Of a stretch of 64,000 nucleotides of DNA, positions 38,477-47,448 are shown in pieces. The stretch is from Agrobacterium tumefaciens. Lineage in GTDB: Bacteria; Pseudomonadota; Alphaproteobacteria; Rhizobiales; Rhizobiaceae. Positions within the stretch are counted from its first letter, which is position 1. Each line of letters starts with the position of its first letter. The position numbers and the translations under genes are program-made. The notes below the pieces were generated by a model. That model was not told where the DNA came from. It did not search any database and saw only the letters and a program-made list of their open reading frames with translations. Where the stretch lies: the NCBI RefSeq assembly GCF_005221325.1, contig NZ_CP039888.1:868001-932000 (forward strand), in the 5' to 3' direction.

Positions 38477-39172
38477 ATGACGACTTCCAGAACGCTTTAC
38501 TCGTTGTGCGGAAGCGATATTTCCCGACCGTTCTCTCCCCATTGCTGGAAAACCGTGCTTTCGCTGGCCCATAAGGGGCTGGATTTCGAGGAACGTCCCT
38601 TGCCCTTCACGGTCATCCCGACGGTGGAGGATGGCTTTTCGAAGACCGTGCCGATCCTGCGCGATGGTGACCAGCTGGTGAGCGACAGTTTCGAAATCGC
38701 GCTTTATCTTGACGAGGCTTACCCGGAACGGCCTTCGCTGTTTGACGGGGAGGGCGGCAAGGCGATGGCCCGTTTTGTCGAAAGCTGGTCGCAGACGGTG
38801 CTTCACCCGGCCATCGTCCGCATTGCCGTGCTCGATATCCATAATATGCTGGACGAGCCGGATCGCCATTATTTCCGCGATAGCCGCACGAAAGCGCTCG
38901 GCCGCCCGCTCGAGGATGTGGTGGCAAACCGCGAGGCGGAAATCGCAGCCTTTCCGGCATTGCTTGCGCCGATCCGCCGCATGTTGAGCTTCCAGCCATT
39001 CATCGGTGGCACCTCGCCGCTGTTTGCGGATTACATCGTGTTTGGTGCCTTGCAATGGGCGCGGATCACCACCGGGGCGGATCTGTTTGCCGATAATGAT
39101 CCGGTGCGGGATTGGTTCGAAGGCTGCCTTGATCTCTACGATGCCAAGGGCCGCAGTGTGACAGCGGCGTGA
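38477..39172 (+). CDS. glutathione S-transferase family protein
   Basis: 231 residues. N-terminal thioredoxin fold with RPFSPHCWKTVLSLAHKGLDFEE, then the glutathione-binding TVPILRDGDQLVSDSFEIALYLDEAYP. All-helical C-terminal domain. SPHCWKT recalls the beta-etherase (LigE) type rather than classic GSTs, but substrate cannot be inferred. Monocistronic. Confidence 0.85.
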   Translation: MTTSRTLYSLCGSDISRPFSPHCWKTVLSLAHKGLDFEERPLPFTVIPTVEDGFSKTVPILRDGDQLVSDSFEIALYLDEAYPERPSLFDGEGGKAMARFVESWSQTVLHPAIVRIAVLDIHNMLDEPDRHYFRDSRTKALGRPLEDVVANREAEIAAFPALLAPIRRMLSFQPFIGGTSPLFADYIVFGALQWARITTGADLFADNDPVRDWFEGCLDLYDAKGRSVTAA

Positions 39173-39275
39173 AATGTCTGCCGTCATCGTCGCAATCTCG
39201 TTGATCCCCCTTGTTTTCGGGCCTTTGGGCGGGTAAAGACCGCCCACTTTCTCTGAAGGAAAAGGAAACGGACAC

Positions 39276-39698
39276 ATGGCGATTGAACGCACATTTTCGA
39301 TGATCAAGCCGGACGCAACCAAGCGTAACCTCACGGGCGCGATCACCAAGGTATTTGAAGACAACGGTCTGCGCATCGTCGCCTCCAAGCGCGTCTGGAT
39401 GAGCAAGCGCGAAGCCGAAGGCTTCTACGCCGTTCACAAAGAGCGCCCCTTCTTCGGCGAACTCGTTGAAGGTATGACCTCCGGCCCGACCATCGTTCAG
39501 GTTCTGGAAGGCGAAAACGCCATCCTCAAGAACCGCGAAATCATGGGCGCCACCAACCCGGCCCAGGCCGCTGAAGGCACCATCCGCAAGTCCTTCGCGC
39601 TTTCGATCGGCGAAAACTCCGTACACGGTTCCGACGCTCCGGAAACCGCTGCACAGGAAATCGCCTACTGGTTCGCCGAAACCGAAATCGTCGGCTGA
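39276..39698 (+). CDS. ndk: nucleoside diphosphate kinase
   Basis: Balances NTP pools through a phosphohistidine intermediate. 140 residues, [18 protein letters not shown], with active H117 in NSVHGSD. GAAGGAAAAGGAAACGG precedes the ATG. Textbook length. Ends at a good terminator. Confidence 0.97.
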   Translation: MAIERTFSMIKPDATKRNLTGAITKVFEDNGLRIVASKRVWMSKREAEGFYAVHKERPFFGELVEGMTSGPTIVQVLEGENAILKNREIMGATNPAQAAEGTIRKSFALSIGENSVHGSDAPETAAQEIAYWFAETEIVG

Positions 39699-39768
39699 TT
39701 CAAAATCTAAACGGCTTGAATCGCCCTCTCAGGCGATTGGCTGAGGCCGTTGAAAAGACTCGAAGAAA

Positions 39769-39794
39769 CGGGGCCGAAAGGCTCCGTTTTTTTT
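39769..39794 (+). terminator. intrinsic terminator of ndk
   Basis: Stem CGGGGCC (39769-39775) / GGCTCCG (39780-39786) with a GAAA tetraloop, then eight T (39787-39794). Confidence 0.88.
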
Positions 39795-39852
39795 GTTTTG
39801 GAGCGCTGTCCGCAAGACGATGCATTTTTGGCGGAGACCTCGCTCCATACTC

Positions 39853-39966
39853 CGTCACCCCGGACTGGATCCGGGGTCCAGTGCGATCAAGTCTTTGATC
39901 GAAAAAGACTCTTACGCCACGCAGACGCGCGGCTGCTGGATGCCGGGTCAAGCCCGGCATGACGGA
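39853..39966. repeat. intergenic palindromic repeat element
   Basis: Two palindromic modules: CCCCGGA/TCCGGGG (39858-39864, 39870-39876) and TGCCGGG/CCCGGCA (39941-39947, 39953-39959), bounded by GTCAC and TGACGG. GTCATGCCGGGC-type modules recur between genes in many alphaproteobacteria. An open frame on the minus strand across it (MPGLTRHPAA...) is the well-known false ORF of such repeats. The remaining gap to 40016 holds nothing else I can identify. Confidence 0.65.
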
Positions 39967-40016
39967 AGAGAGGTTTGCCACCTCTTATAGGCATCCCGAA
40001 AGATTGCAATTTTTTG

Positions 40017-40526
40017 TTACGACGCCGGGCACCCCTGAACCGGCCGCATATCTGTCGTACCGTCAGGCTTGAACACCTCGGGATTGGGCGTATAGAGCGG
40101 GCCGATCACCAGCGGCTTGGCCGGTAAAGCCGACTGGTCGGTATCGGAGCGGATCGTGGTCTCGATCGTCTGCATGACATCGCCATCCGGCCCCTTGATG
40201 CGGATGGTGACCCGGTAAGGCCGGTCCTGCTTCACGCATTCGACCGGCGGGCTCTGAACGGTGATCTTTTCGTCTTTCGGAAAAATTCTCTCCCTGGTCG
40301 TGAGATCGGGGCCGCCGCGCGGGTTTTCGAAAGCCGCTTCCACGCTGCTGCCATCGCGGATCGGAGCGATGCGCTGAAGCGTCACCAGATAGGTGGCGAT
40401 GGCGACGCGGTAATTGAAGACGAACATGCGCCCGGAAAGCTTCGCCACTTCACGCGGTTCATCGCGCTGGCAACCGGAAAGAGAAAGCATTGCCGCAATC
40501 GCCAGCAGGGGCAGGGCAATTCTCAT
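40017..40526 (-). CDS. small predicted lipoprotein of unknown function
   Basis: 169 residues. MRIALPLLAIAAMLSLSGC is a lipoprotein signal with the lipobox LSGC (Cys19); D is at +4, not +2, so outer-membrane sorting is expected. The mature part has no family I recognise; it holds three more prolines around PNPEVFKPDGTTDMRP and two Cys that could pair. Its ATG overlaps the CGNR gene stop (ATGA), so the two are cotranscribed. Confidence 0.75.
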   Translation of the reverse strand: MRIALPLLAIAAMLSLSGCQRDEPREVAKLSGRMFVFNYRVAIATYLVTLQRIAPIRDGSSVEAAFENPRGGPDLTTRERIFPKDEKITVQSPPVECVKQDRPYRVTIRIKGPDGDVMQTIETTIRSDTDQSALPAKPLVIGPLYTPNPEVFKPDGTTDMRPVQGCPAS

Positions 40527-41074
40527 GGCTGCACCTCCTTCTTGCGGTGATAATGCCGGCTGGCTTTTTGCCGGTTACCGCACACCGCCATGTCACACCA
40601 GATACGGCTTCTGTTCTTGCTGCGGTCGATGAACAGCCAGCCGCAATTGCCGCAAATCCGCAGCCGTTCCCGTGTCTCGCTGGCAAGCAGCGACAGGGCG
40701 GAATGGACGGTGGCGTTGGCGAGATTTTCGGACGTCGGGAATACCCGCAGCACCGTGCCGCCCGCAGAGAGAAACCGGGCCAGTTTACCATCATCATCGG
40801 CCCCGCCGGAGACAGACGAACGGAAATGATCGTCTATCGCCTCGCGCAGTTCGAGAAAAATGGGCCGTTTGTCCGCCTCCGGCGCGATGAGAGCAGGAAA
40901 CCTGTCCCGTTCCGCACCAAGCCGCGTCGCCGCTTCGGCAAAGGCGGCGATCTGCTCCGACACGGCGAAACGGTCGAGCGTTCTTGCCGCGTCCGAACGC
41001 AGGATCACGCTGTTGGCGACATCGAGCGCCAATGCTCCACCTGCAAAACGATGTTCCGTCCAGCGAAATGTCAT
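40523..41074 (-). CDS. CGNR zinc-finger (ABATE domain) transcriptional regulator
   Basis: 183 residues from MTFRWTEHRFAGGALALDVANSV. The N-terminal ABATE domain is followed by a zinc finger: ICGNCGWLFIDRSKNRSRIWCDMAVCGNRQKASRHY gives four Cys and the CGNR motif, split here between ICGNCGW and CDMAVCGNR. ABATE/CGNR proteins are presumed stress regulators. A candidate -10 (TATAAT on the minus strand at 41086-41081) would put the transcription start at about 41074, making this ATG leaderless; ATG at 41080 is the alternative. It faces an orphan LivH gene across 60 bp. Confidence 0.85.
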   Translation of the reverse strand: MTFRWTEHRFAGGALALDVANSVILRSDAARTLDRFAVSEQIAAFAEAATRLGAERDRFPALIAPEADKRPIFLELREAIDDHFRSSVSGGADDDGKLARFLSAGGTVLRVFPTSENLANATVHSALSLLASETRERLRICGNCGWLFIDRSKNRSRIWCDMAVCGNRQKASRHYHRKKEVQP

Positions 41075-41080
41075 GCACAT

Positions 41081-41116
41081 ATTATAACTATCAAAAAGCA
41101 TTTTAACAGTTATAAT
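41081..41116. promoter_or_regulatory. perfect inverted repeat with back-to-back -10 boxes (candidate operator)
   Basis: ATTATAACT (41081-41089) and AGTTATAAT (41108-41116) are exact reverse complements, 18 nt apart, in the 60-bp gap between the divergent CGNR and LivH genes. Each arm contains TATAAT reading outward, so each is a candidate -10 for its own gene; -35 matches are poor on both sides. Such symmetry fits either overlapping divergent promoters or an operator for a dimeric regulator, the CGNR protein being the obvious candidate. Inference from sequence only. Confidence 0.5.
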
Positions 41117-41134
41117 CGTGACGGGAGGACGGGC

Positions 41135-42031
41135 TTGGCTTATTTCCTGCAACAATTGCTGAATGCCGTGCCCGTCGCAGCCCTTTATGCGGTTCTGGCC
41201 TTCGGATACGCCATCGCCTTTTCGGTCACGAAACGCGCCGATGTGACCTATGGCGCCGTATTCGCCTTTGCTGGCCAGACCTGCCTCCTGTTTGCAGATT
41301 TCGGCTGGAACCGGCTGTGGCTGGTTCTGCCGGCAACGTTGGCGCTGGGGGCAGCGGCCGGCCTGTTCGGCGGGCTTTGGGCGGCGGGTTTCATCGGCAG
41401 GGCGGTGATGCGGCCGCTGGCGAAGGCCTCTCCCAATGCGGTGACCGTCGCCTCCATCGGCGTGCTGATTGCGCTTACGGAAAGTGCGAGACTTGCCGCC
41501 GATACAAGGCAACTATGGTTGCCGCCGCTTTTATCGCAGCCGGTGCGTTTCTGGACCGAGGGCGGCTTTGCGGTAACCCTGACGCCGATGCAGATGCTGA
41601 ACACGGCGGTCTTCGTCCTGCTCATTCTCGCAGGCTCGCTTTATCTTCGCCGTTCCGCTTTCGGCAGGCGCTGGAAGGCGGTGTCGGATGACGCCCTTGC
41701 CGCTTCGCTCTTCGGGGTGAATGCGGGCAGGATATTTCTGATGTCCTATTGCGCGGCGGGCCTCGTTGCGGCCATCGCCGGTGTGCTGGCGACGTTTTAT
41801 TACGGCACCATGGATTTCGGCGCGGGTCTCGTCTTCGGTCTGAAAGTCGTGCTGATCTCGGCGGCGGGCGGATATGCCAGCCCGCTCATCTGCGGCCTGG
41901 GGGCGGCGGCCGTCGGTTTTGCGGAAACATTCTGGGTCGGTTACGGCCCGGTCGCCTGGCGGGATGCGGCGGTTCTGGCTTTGCTGGTCGGCTGGCTGAT
42001 CGTCATGCGCAGCAGGGTTGAAGCGCCTTAG
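41135..42031 (+). CDS. orphan LivH-type branched-chain amino-acid ABC permease
   Basis: 298 residues, eight to nine membrane helices. FLQQLLNAVPVAALYAVLAFGYAIAFSVTKRADVTYGA is the LivH N-terminal pattern (split here by me for reading only), and the EAA-like loop RRWKAVSDDALAASLFGVN and AAGGYASPLICGLGAAAVGF follow. LivH partners (LivM, LivG, LivF, binding protein) are absent nearby. The start is TTG at 41135, supported by GGGAGG at 41123-41128. The longer open frame upstream (to 40490) is the shadow of the CGNR gene. Confidence 0.8.
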   Translation: MAYFLQQLLNAVPVAALYAVLAFGYAIAFSVTKRADVTYGAVFAFAGQTCLLFADFGWNRLWLVLPATLALGAAAGLFGGLWAAGFIGRAVMRPLAKASPNAVTVASIGVLIALTESARLAADTRQLWLPPLLSQPVRFWTEGGFAVTLTPMQMLNTAVFVLLILAGSLYLRRSAFGRRWKAVSDDALAASLFGVNAGRIFLMSYCAAGLVAAIAGVLATFYYGTMDFGAGLVFGLKVVLISAAGGYASPLICGLGAAAVGFAETFWVGYGPVAWRDAAVLALLVGWLIVMRSRVEAP

Positions 42032-42032
42032 A

Positions 42033-42076
42033 GCATTTCCAGGAAAAGTGGGCTCCGGTTTTCCGCCCGGAAATGC
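42033..42076. repeat. short intergenic palindrome (GCATTTCC type)
   Basis: GCATTTCC (42033-42040) pairs with GGAAATGC (42069-42076); inside, GGAAAA pairs with TTTTCC. Elements of the form GCAT..CC-GAAAAGTGGG-CCGGTTTTC-GG..ATGC are scattered through rhizobial genomes. It follows directly on the permease stop and could end its transcript. Confidence 0.6.
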
Positions 42077-42092
42077 GAAAAAAGAACAGGCA

Positions 42093-42548
42093 CTATCGCC
42101 ACTTGCCCTTGGCCGTATCGTCGGTCGCCTTCGCAGCCACCCAGTCGCCCGTCGTGCCATCCCTGCCATGTTCCTTTTTCCAGAACGGGGCGGATGTCTT
42201 TAGATAATCCATTACGAAATTGGCGCCATCGAAGGCGGCCTGTCGATGCGATGAAGCTGCGATGACGAGGACGATGTTTTCGCCTGTCGCGATCTTGCCA
42301 TGGCGGTGGATGGCGGTGAGGCCAAGTAGGCCGAACCGCTGCATAGCGAGTTTGGCGATGCGGGTGATTTCCGCTTCCGCCATGCCGGGATAATGTTCGA
42401 GTTCCAGTGCGGCCAGCGTGCCGCCGTCATCCCGACAGAGCCCGGTGAAGGCCACGACGGCGCCGATGCTTCTATCACCTTCCGTCAGCCGGCGGGTTTC
42501 TTCCGCAGCGTCGAAATTCTCTGACTGAACACGGACGGTCGGCTGCAT
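42093..42548 (-). CDS. moaE: molybdopterin synthase catalytic subunit
   Basis: 151 residues. HRHGKIATGENIVLVIAASSHRQAAF and the active Lys block MDYLKTSAPFWKKEH are MoaE signatures. With MoaD it inserts sulfur into precursor Z to make molybdopterin. Four bp after moaD, same transcript. A local consumer of the cofactor is the oxidoreductase at ~51-53 kb. Confidence 0.95.
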   Translation of the reverse strand: MQPTVRVQSENFDAAEETRRLTEGDRSIGAVVAFTGLCRDDGGTLAALELEHYPGMAEAEITRIAKLAMQRFGLLGLTAIHRHGKIATGENIVLVIAASSHRQAAFDGANFVMDYLKTSAPFWKKEHGRDGTTGDWVAAKATDDTAKGKWR

Positions 42549-42552
42549 CCGC

Positions 42553-42807
42553 TCATCCCCCCGTCATGGGCGGAAAGATGCCGATCTCGCGGGCGCCGAC
42601 GATGCTTTCGTCGTGCTCGACGTGTTCCTGATTGACGGCGACGCGGATCACATTCGGAAACTCGAAGGCGGCTTCGTAATTTTCGCCGCGCGTCGCAAGC
42701 CAGGCGATCAGCTCGCCGGCGGTGGTGACGGAAGCAGGGATATCCAGCTCTTCCTCATCCGTGCCGATCTTTTCGCGAACCCAGGCGAAATAAACGATCC
42801 GTGTCAT
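42553..42807 (-). CDS. moaD: molybdopterin synthase sulfur-carrier subunit
   Basis: 84 residues, ubiquitin-like fold, with the C-terminal GG needed for thiocarboxylation (FPPMTGG). Its ATG overlaps the pgsA stop (TGATG). Confidence 0.94.
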   Translation of the reverse strand: MTRIVYFAWVREKIGTDEEELDIPASVTTAGELIAWLATRGENYEAAFEFPNVIRVAVNQEHVEHDESIVGAREIGIFPPMTGG

Positions 42808-43394
42808 CAGTCTTCGTCCACGATGTGTTTGAGGCCCGCCTTGAAGTAATCATAACCTGTATACATGGTGAGCGCCGCAGCAAGCCACAGAAGCGTAATT
42901 CCCATTTCGGTCGTATAGGGCAGCACCTTGTCGCCCGCAGGACCCGCGAGCAGGAAGGCGATGGCGACCATCTGGATGGTGGTCTTCCATTTGGCGATCT
43001 GGGTGACGGGAACGCTGACCTTCAGCGCCGCCAGATATTCGCGCAGGCCAGAAACCAGAATTTCGCGGCAGAGAATGGTGATGGCAGCCCAGAGCGACCA
43101 GCCGGCAATGGTGCCATCCGCCGCCATCAACAGCAGCACGGAGGCGACCAGCAGCTTGTCGGCGATCGGGTCCAGCATGCGGCCGATATTGGACGTCTGG
43201 TTCCAGATGCGGGCCAGATAACCATCAAGAAAATCGGTCAGCGAAGCGATGATGAACAGCCAGAGCGCCGTCCAGCGCGCGAAATCCGAGCTTTCCAGCT
43301 TCCCTTCGATAAAAAAGCACAAGACGATGACAGGAACCGCGAGAATGCGGCCATAGGTCAGGAGGTTGGGAATGCTGTATGCGCGCGAAGCCAT
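42807..43394 (-). CDS. pgsA: CDP-diacylglycerol-glycerol-3-phosphate 3-phosphatidyltransferase
   Basis: First committed step of phosphatidylglycerol synthesis, inner membrane. 195 residues; begins MASRAYSIPNLLTYGRIL. The CDP-alcohol phosphotransferase motif D-x2-D-G-x2-A-R-x8-G-x3-D-x3-D is complete in DFLDGYLAR ... GRMLDPIADK. uvrC-pgsA-moaD-moaE in this order is common in Rhizobiales. Confidence 0.94.
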   Translation of the reverse strand: MASRAYSIPNLLTYGRILAVPVIVLCFFIEGKLESSDFARWTALWLFIIASLTDFLDGYLARIWNQTSNIGRMLDPIADKLLVASVLLLMAADGTIAGWSLWAAITILCREILVSGLREYLAALKVSVPVTQIAKWKTTIQMVAIAFLLAGPAGDKVLPYTTEMGITLLWLAAALTMYTGYDYFKAGLKHIVDED

Positions 43395-43497
43395 GGGAAA
43401 CCTGTCAGTCTGAGATCAGCTGTCTTGATGCCGCCGCTAGGGCATAGCGTCAACACGTCATTATGTTTTTTTAGCAGTTCGGTCTCACCGTTCTGCG

Positions 43498-45543
43498 TCA
43501 ATCGCCGCCGCTCTCGTGGAAGTGATTGTAAATTTGTCGCGCCACCGTCTCGGAAATGCCGGTAACAGTCATCAGATCGTTGAGGCCGGCGCGGGAAACC
43601 GCCTTGGCCGTGCCGAAATGCTGCAGCAGGGAGCGCTTGCGCCCCGGCCCGATTCCCGAGATTTCATCCAGCGGATTGCGCACCATTTCCTTCTTGCGTC
43701 GCGCCCGGTGTGAGCCGATGGCGAAGCGGTGGGCCTCGTCGCGCATGCGCTGGATGAAATAAAGCACGGGATCGCGCGGCGGCAGGGAAAAATCGCTGCG
43801 TCCGTCCGCGAAAAAGCGCTCGCGCCCCGCCTCGCGGTCCACACCTTTCGCCACGCCGATGGCCGTCACGCAGTCGCGAATGCCGAGTTCGTCGAGAATG
43901 GCCCGCACCGCCGTCATCTGCCCCTGGCCGCCATCGATCAGGATCACATCTGGCCAGGCGGGGAACGGCATGTCGGCGGCTTCTTCCGGTGTCGGCATCC
44001 GTTCGCGGTCCGGCTTGCCTTCCTCCTTCAGAAGGCGCGAAAAGCGACGGGTCATCACCTCTCGCATCATGCCGAAGTCATCACCGGGGGTGATGTCGGT
44101 CGATTTGATGTTGAACTTGCGATATTGGTTTTTGACAAAACCCTCCGGCCCCGCCACCACCATGCCGCCCACGGCATTGGTGCCCATGATGTGCGAGTTA
44201 TCGTAGATTTCGATGCGTCGCGGCACGGTGGAAAGACCGAAGGTCTCCGCAAAACCCTTCAGCAACCGCGCCTGAGACGAGGTTTCCGCCAGCTTGCGGC
44301 CATGCGCCTCGCGGGCATTGGCCAGAACATGGTCGGTAATGTCCTTCTTCTCGCCGCGCTGCGGTACGCTGATCGTTACCTTGTGCCCGGCCTTTTCGCC
44401 AAGTGCTGCGGCCAGCAGCTCCTGTTCTTCCACCGTTTCGGACAGCAGAATCTGCTTCGGCACCGGCTTGTCGTCGTAAAACTGCGCGAGGAAGGCGTTG
44501 AGGATTTCCGAGCCGGGCAGGGAGGGATCGGCCTTCGGGAAATAGGCGCGGTTGCCCCAGTTCTGGCCGGTGCGGAAAAAGAACACCTGAATGCAGGAAA
44601 TGCCACCTTCGTGGTGAATGGCGAAGACATCCGCTTCCTCGATACCGGCGGGGTTGATGCCCTGATGGCTCTGGACGTGCGAGAGCGCCGCCAGCCGGTC
44701 GCGATAGATGGCAGCGCGCTCGAAATCGAGATCCTCTGATGCCTCGTTCATCTGCCGCGCAATCGCGGTCTTGACGCTCTGGCTCTTGCCGGACAGGAAA
44801 TCCTTGGCTTCCTTGACGAGTTCCGCATAACCCTCGTCGCTCACCTCATGGGTGCAGGGCCCGGAACAGCGCTTGATCTGGTAGAGAAGACAGGGGCGCG
44901 TGCGGGTCTCGAACACGCTGTCGGTGCAGGTGCGGATCAAAAAGGCGCGTTGCAGCGAATTGATCGTGCGGCCAACGGCCCCGGCCGACGCGAAGGGTCC
45001 GAAATAATCGCCCTTGCGCGCCCGTGCACCCCGATGCTTGAAGATCGCTGGAGCGCGATTATCGGCGGTGATGAGGATATAGGGAAACGACTTGTCGTCA
45101 CGCAAAAGCACGTTAAAGCGCGGCCGTAAGCGTTTGATCAGATTCGCTTCCAGTAGAAGCGCCTCAGTCTCCGTGCGGGTGGTGACGAATTCCATATGGG
45201 TGGTGAAACGCACCATCTGGGCGATGCGGTTTGAATGCACGCGGCCTTGCGCATAGTTGCCGACACGTTTCTTCAGCGAGCGCGCCTTGCCGACGTAAAG
45301 AACGTCACCGGCCTCGTTGAACATGCGGTAGACACCCGGCGAATTCGGCAGGTGTTTGACGAATTCGCCGATGAGATCCATGCCCTTCAGGCCAGATTCG
45401 TTCCTCCAGCCCGCATTCCAGTCCATGCCGGCAACGCTGCTCGATGCCTCGGCCGTGTCGGTTGCGGCAAGGTTGGCATCGTCGTCTTCGTCGTCGGTTT
45501 CATCGAACAGAATACCGCCATCAGGCAGCTTCTTTCCGTTCAT
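43498..45543 (-). CDS. uvrC: excinuclease ABC subunit C
   Basis: Dual-incision endonuclease of nucleotide excision repair. 681 residues: ~65-residue acidic N-terminal extension, GIY-YIG domain ([20 protein letters not shown]), UVR motif region, RNase H-like domain with [15 protein letters not shown], and C-terminal helix-hairpin-helix pair. Its start overlaps the SDR stop by 4 bp. Confidence 0.95.
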   Translation of the reverse strand: MNGKKLPDGGILFDETDDEDDDANLAATDTAEASSSVAGMDWNAGWRNESGLKGMDLIGEFVKHLPNSPGVYRMFNEAGDVLYVGKARSLKKRVGNYAQGRVHSNRIAQMVRFTTHMEFVTTRTETEALLLEANLIKRLRPRFNVLLRDDKSFPYILITADNRAPAIFKHRGARARKGDYFGPFASAGAVGRTINSLQRAFLIRTCTDSVFETRTRPCLLYQIKRCSGPCTHEVSDEGYAELVKEAKDFLSGKSQSVKTAIARQMNEASEDLDFERAAIYRDRLAALSHVQSHQGINPAGIEEADVFAIHHEGGISCIQVFFFRTGQNWGNRAYFPKADPSLPGSEILNAFLAQFYDDKPVPKQILLSETVEEQELLAAALGEKAGHKVTISVPQRGEKKDITDHVLANAREAHGRKLAETSSQARLLKGFAETFGLSTVPRRIEIYDNSHIMGTNAVGGMVVAGPEGFVKNQYRKFNIKSTDITPGDDFGMMREVMTRRFSRLLKEEGKPDRERMPTPEEAADMPFPAWPDVILIDGGQGQMTAVRAILDELGIRDCVTAIGVAKGVDREAGRERFFADGRSDFSLPPRDPVLYFIQRMRDEAHRFAIGSHRARRKKEMVRNPLDEISGIGPGRKRSLLQHFGTAKAVSRAGLNDLMTVTGISETVARQIYNHFHESGGD

Positions 45544-46328
45544 TCATTTATCTCCGCCACGTCAGGGGTTTCCCAGCCAAGGTGCTGGCCGCCGTCGAGC
45601 GCGATCATTTGTCCGGTGACCGACGGCGTATCGTAAAGAAAGCGAATCGTCCGGCCGAACTCATCCGGCGCGGGACCACGCTTTAATATAAGGCCGTCGA
45701 TCTGCGCCTGAAAGTCCTGGGGCGCCTGTCTTTCGCTTTTGAAGGTGGGGCCAGGCCCGATGGCATTGACCCGCACACGCGGCGCAAAGCTCTGCGCCAT
45801 GGTCCGCGTGGCGGTCCATAGCGCCGATTTCGAAAGTGTGTAGGAGTAAAAACGCGGTGTGAGCGCAAGCACACGCTGGTCGATGATATTGACGATCAGC
45901 CCGGATTTATCCGCAGGCAGTTGCTCGACAAAGGCGGCGGCGATGAGGGAAGGGGCTCGCACATGCACCGCGAAATGGGCATCGAAAACGGCCGGATCGG
46001 GCGTTTCGGCGGTATCGGCGAGAAAAACCGACGCATTATTGACGACGACGCCGATCGGGCCAAGCGCGGCGGCGGCCTTTTCGACAAGCGCCATGGTGGG
46101 GGCAGATTGTGTCAGATCCGCCTGAACGGCAGCGGCTCTGCCACCTTTTTGCCTTATTTCGTTAGCGAATTCCTCCGCCTGCGCCATGGATTCATTGGCA
46201 TGGACGGCAATCGCAAAGCCGTGGGCTGCGAGATCGGTAGCGATCGCCCGCCCGAGCCGGCGGGCGGCGCCCGTTATCAAGACTGTCTTCGGTATATGTT
46301 CTTTCACGGCGGACCTGCATTTGCTCAT
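45540..46328 (-). CDS. short-chain dehydrogenase, FolM/pteridine-reductase-like
   Basis: About 262 residues. [12 protein letters not shown] with arginine-rich NADPH site, VNNASVF, and [11 protein letters not shown] (YxxxK) are SDR features; TGxxxRxG and NAIGPGPT are characteristic of the FolM / pteridine reductase branch. It may reduce dihydrofolate or dihydromonapterin. Start unsure: ATG at 46328 is used; 46373 is possible. Coupled to uvrC by ATGA overlap. Confidence 0.85.
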   Translation of the reverse strand: MSKCRSAVKEHIPKTVLITGAARRLGRAIATDLAAHGFAIAVHANESMAQAEEFANEIRQKGGRAAAVQADLTQSAPTMALVEKAAAALGPIGVVVNNASVFLADTAETPDPAVFDAHFAVHVRAPSLIAAAFVEQLPADKSGLIVNIIDQRVLALTPRFYSYTLSKSALWTATRTMAQSFAPRVRVNAIGPGPTFKSERQAPQDFQAQIDGLILKRGPAPDEFGRTIRFLYDTPSVTGQMIALDGGQHLGWETPDVAEINE

Positions 46329-46676
46329 ACACGCCCTATTTGCTGGATATAAATGCAAATCGCAAGCTGTCACTCAGCCCCAAAAGAATTGGGCGATTTT
46401 TTATTCACAATGCAATTTCGGTTTAATTTGAATATAACTAAGTTTAAAGGCGATCTATTGCTGGTTAGGCTTCTGTTAGGGTTAATAAAACCCTTGTGGC
46501 AATTAGGCAACGTCTAATTCTAGTCACGCCTCTGCCCCAAACAATTCACATTTTGGCTCTTTGATCTCCGCATTCTCCCATCAAGTTCAGTTTCCAGAGG
46601 GGCAAATTAACCCGACGATTTTACCGCGTCTGAAAACAATGTTTTGAGTGCAGAGCGGTCCTGAAAGGAGAATAAC
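46329..46676. promoter_or_regulatory. long AT-rich leader upstream of the porin gene
   Basis: 348 bp between divergent genes, markedly AT-rich from 46370 to 46510. It holds a small GGGTT-AATAA-AACCC hairpin (~46478-46492) and an AAAACAATGTTTT palindrome (~46634) about 40 bp before the ATG. AAAGGAG lies 8 nt before the ATG. Highly expressed, envelope-stress-regulated porins of this type usually have long leaders; I cannot point to a specific regulator site. Confidence 0.4.
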
Positions 46677-47333
46677 ATGCGTATTTTCGTAGCAACCCTT
46701 ATGGCTTCGACCATGGCAGCCGCCGGTTTTTCGGCTGCTCACGCCGCTGACGCCGTAAATGAAGTGCCGCAGGCACCGGTAGCCTACGACCAGCCCGCCG
46801 CGGTCAAGGATTGGTCCGGCGCCTACCTCGGTGGTACGGTCAACTATGACTGGGGCCGTTTCAGCTCCAGCAATGACGGCCGTGACGCCAAGGGCTTCGG
46901 TGGCGGCCTCTACGGTGGTTACAACATGCAGAGCGGCCAGATCGTTTACGGTGCTGAAGCAGACGTGAACCTGGGCGACGAGAAGGGCTCCGCCGGTACG
47001 GTTGCCGGTCGCGCCGTCGAAGGCAAGCAGGGCGTCAACGGCTCGCTGCGTGGCCGCGTCGGTTACGACATGAACCCGTTCCTGCTCTATGGTACGGCCG
47101 GTCTTGCTGTCTCCGACAACAAGGTTCGTGACGGCGTCAACAAGGACAGCGCCACGGCTCTCGGTTACACGGTTGGTGCCGGTGTTGAAGCCATGGTTAC
47201 CGACAACATCACCGCTCGTCTGGAATATCGCTACAGCGATTACCAGAAGAAGGACTACACGCTCGGCAACGACGCCTTCTCGCGTGGTTTTGACGACCAC
47301 TCGGTCAAGGCCGGTATCGGCGTCAAGTTCTGA
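46677..47333 (+). CDS. aopB: Omp25/RopB-type outer-membrane beta-barrel protein (AopB-like)
   Basis: 218 residues with a signal peptide to about AHA (23). WSGAYLGGTVNYDWG, GFGGGLYGGYNMQSG, YGAEADVNL and alternating strands ending in ARLEYRYSDY and GIGVKF (terminal Phe) make an 8-strand barrel. It matches the Omp25/Omp31/RopB family of Rhizobiales. In Agrobacterium the member AopB is induced by acid and host signals through ChvG/ChvI; assignment as AopB is from recall of the family, not a search. Confidence 0.78.
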   Translation: MRIFVATLMASTMAAAGFSAAHAADAVNEVPQAPVAYDQPAAVKDWSGAYLGGTVNYDWGRFSSSNDGRDAKGFGGGLYGGYNMQSGQIVYGAEADVNLGDEKGSAGTVAGRAVEGKQGVNGSLRGRVGYDMNPFLLYGTAGLAVSDNKVRDGVNKDSATALGYTVGAGVEAMVTDNITARLEYRYSDYQKKDYTLGNDAFSRGFDDHSVKAGIGVKF

Positions 47334-47358
47334 TCCTTCTCGGATCGGTCAAAGAAAA

Positions 47359-47388
47359 GCCGGGGCCATGCTCCGGCTTTTTGTTTTT
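47359..47388 (+). terminator. intrinsic terminator of the porin gene
   Basis: GCCGGGG (47359-47365) / CTCCGGC (47371-47377) followed by TTTTTGTTTTT. Confidence 0.88.
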
Positions 47389-47448
47389 GAGATTCGCTCT
47401 TAGACAGGATGCCCGGCCGACGAAGCCGGGCATCCTGCTCACCTGGCC

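Noticed and set aside
39700..39981. Small frame reading MPGLTRHPAA on the minus strand
   Set aside because: This peptide is the usual false translation of the intergenic palindrome found there, not a gene.
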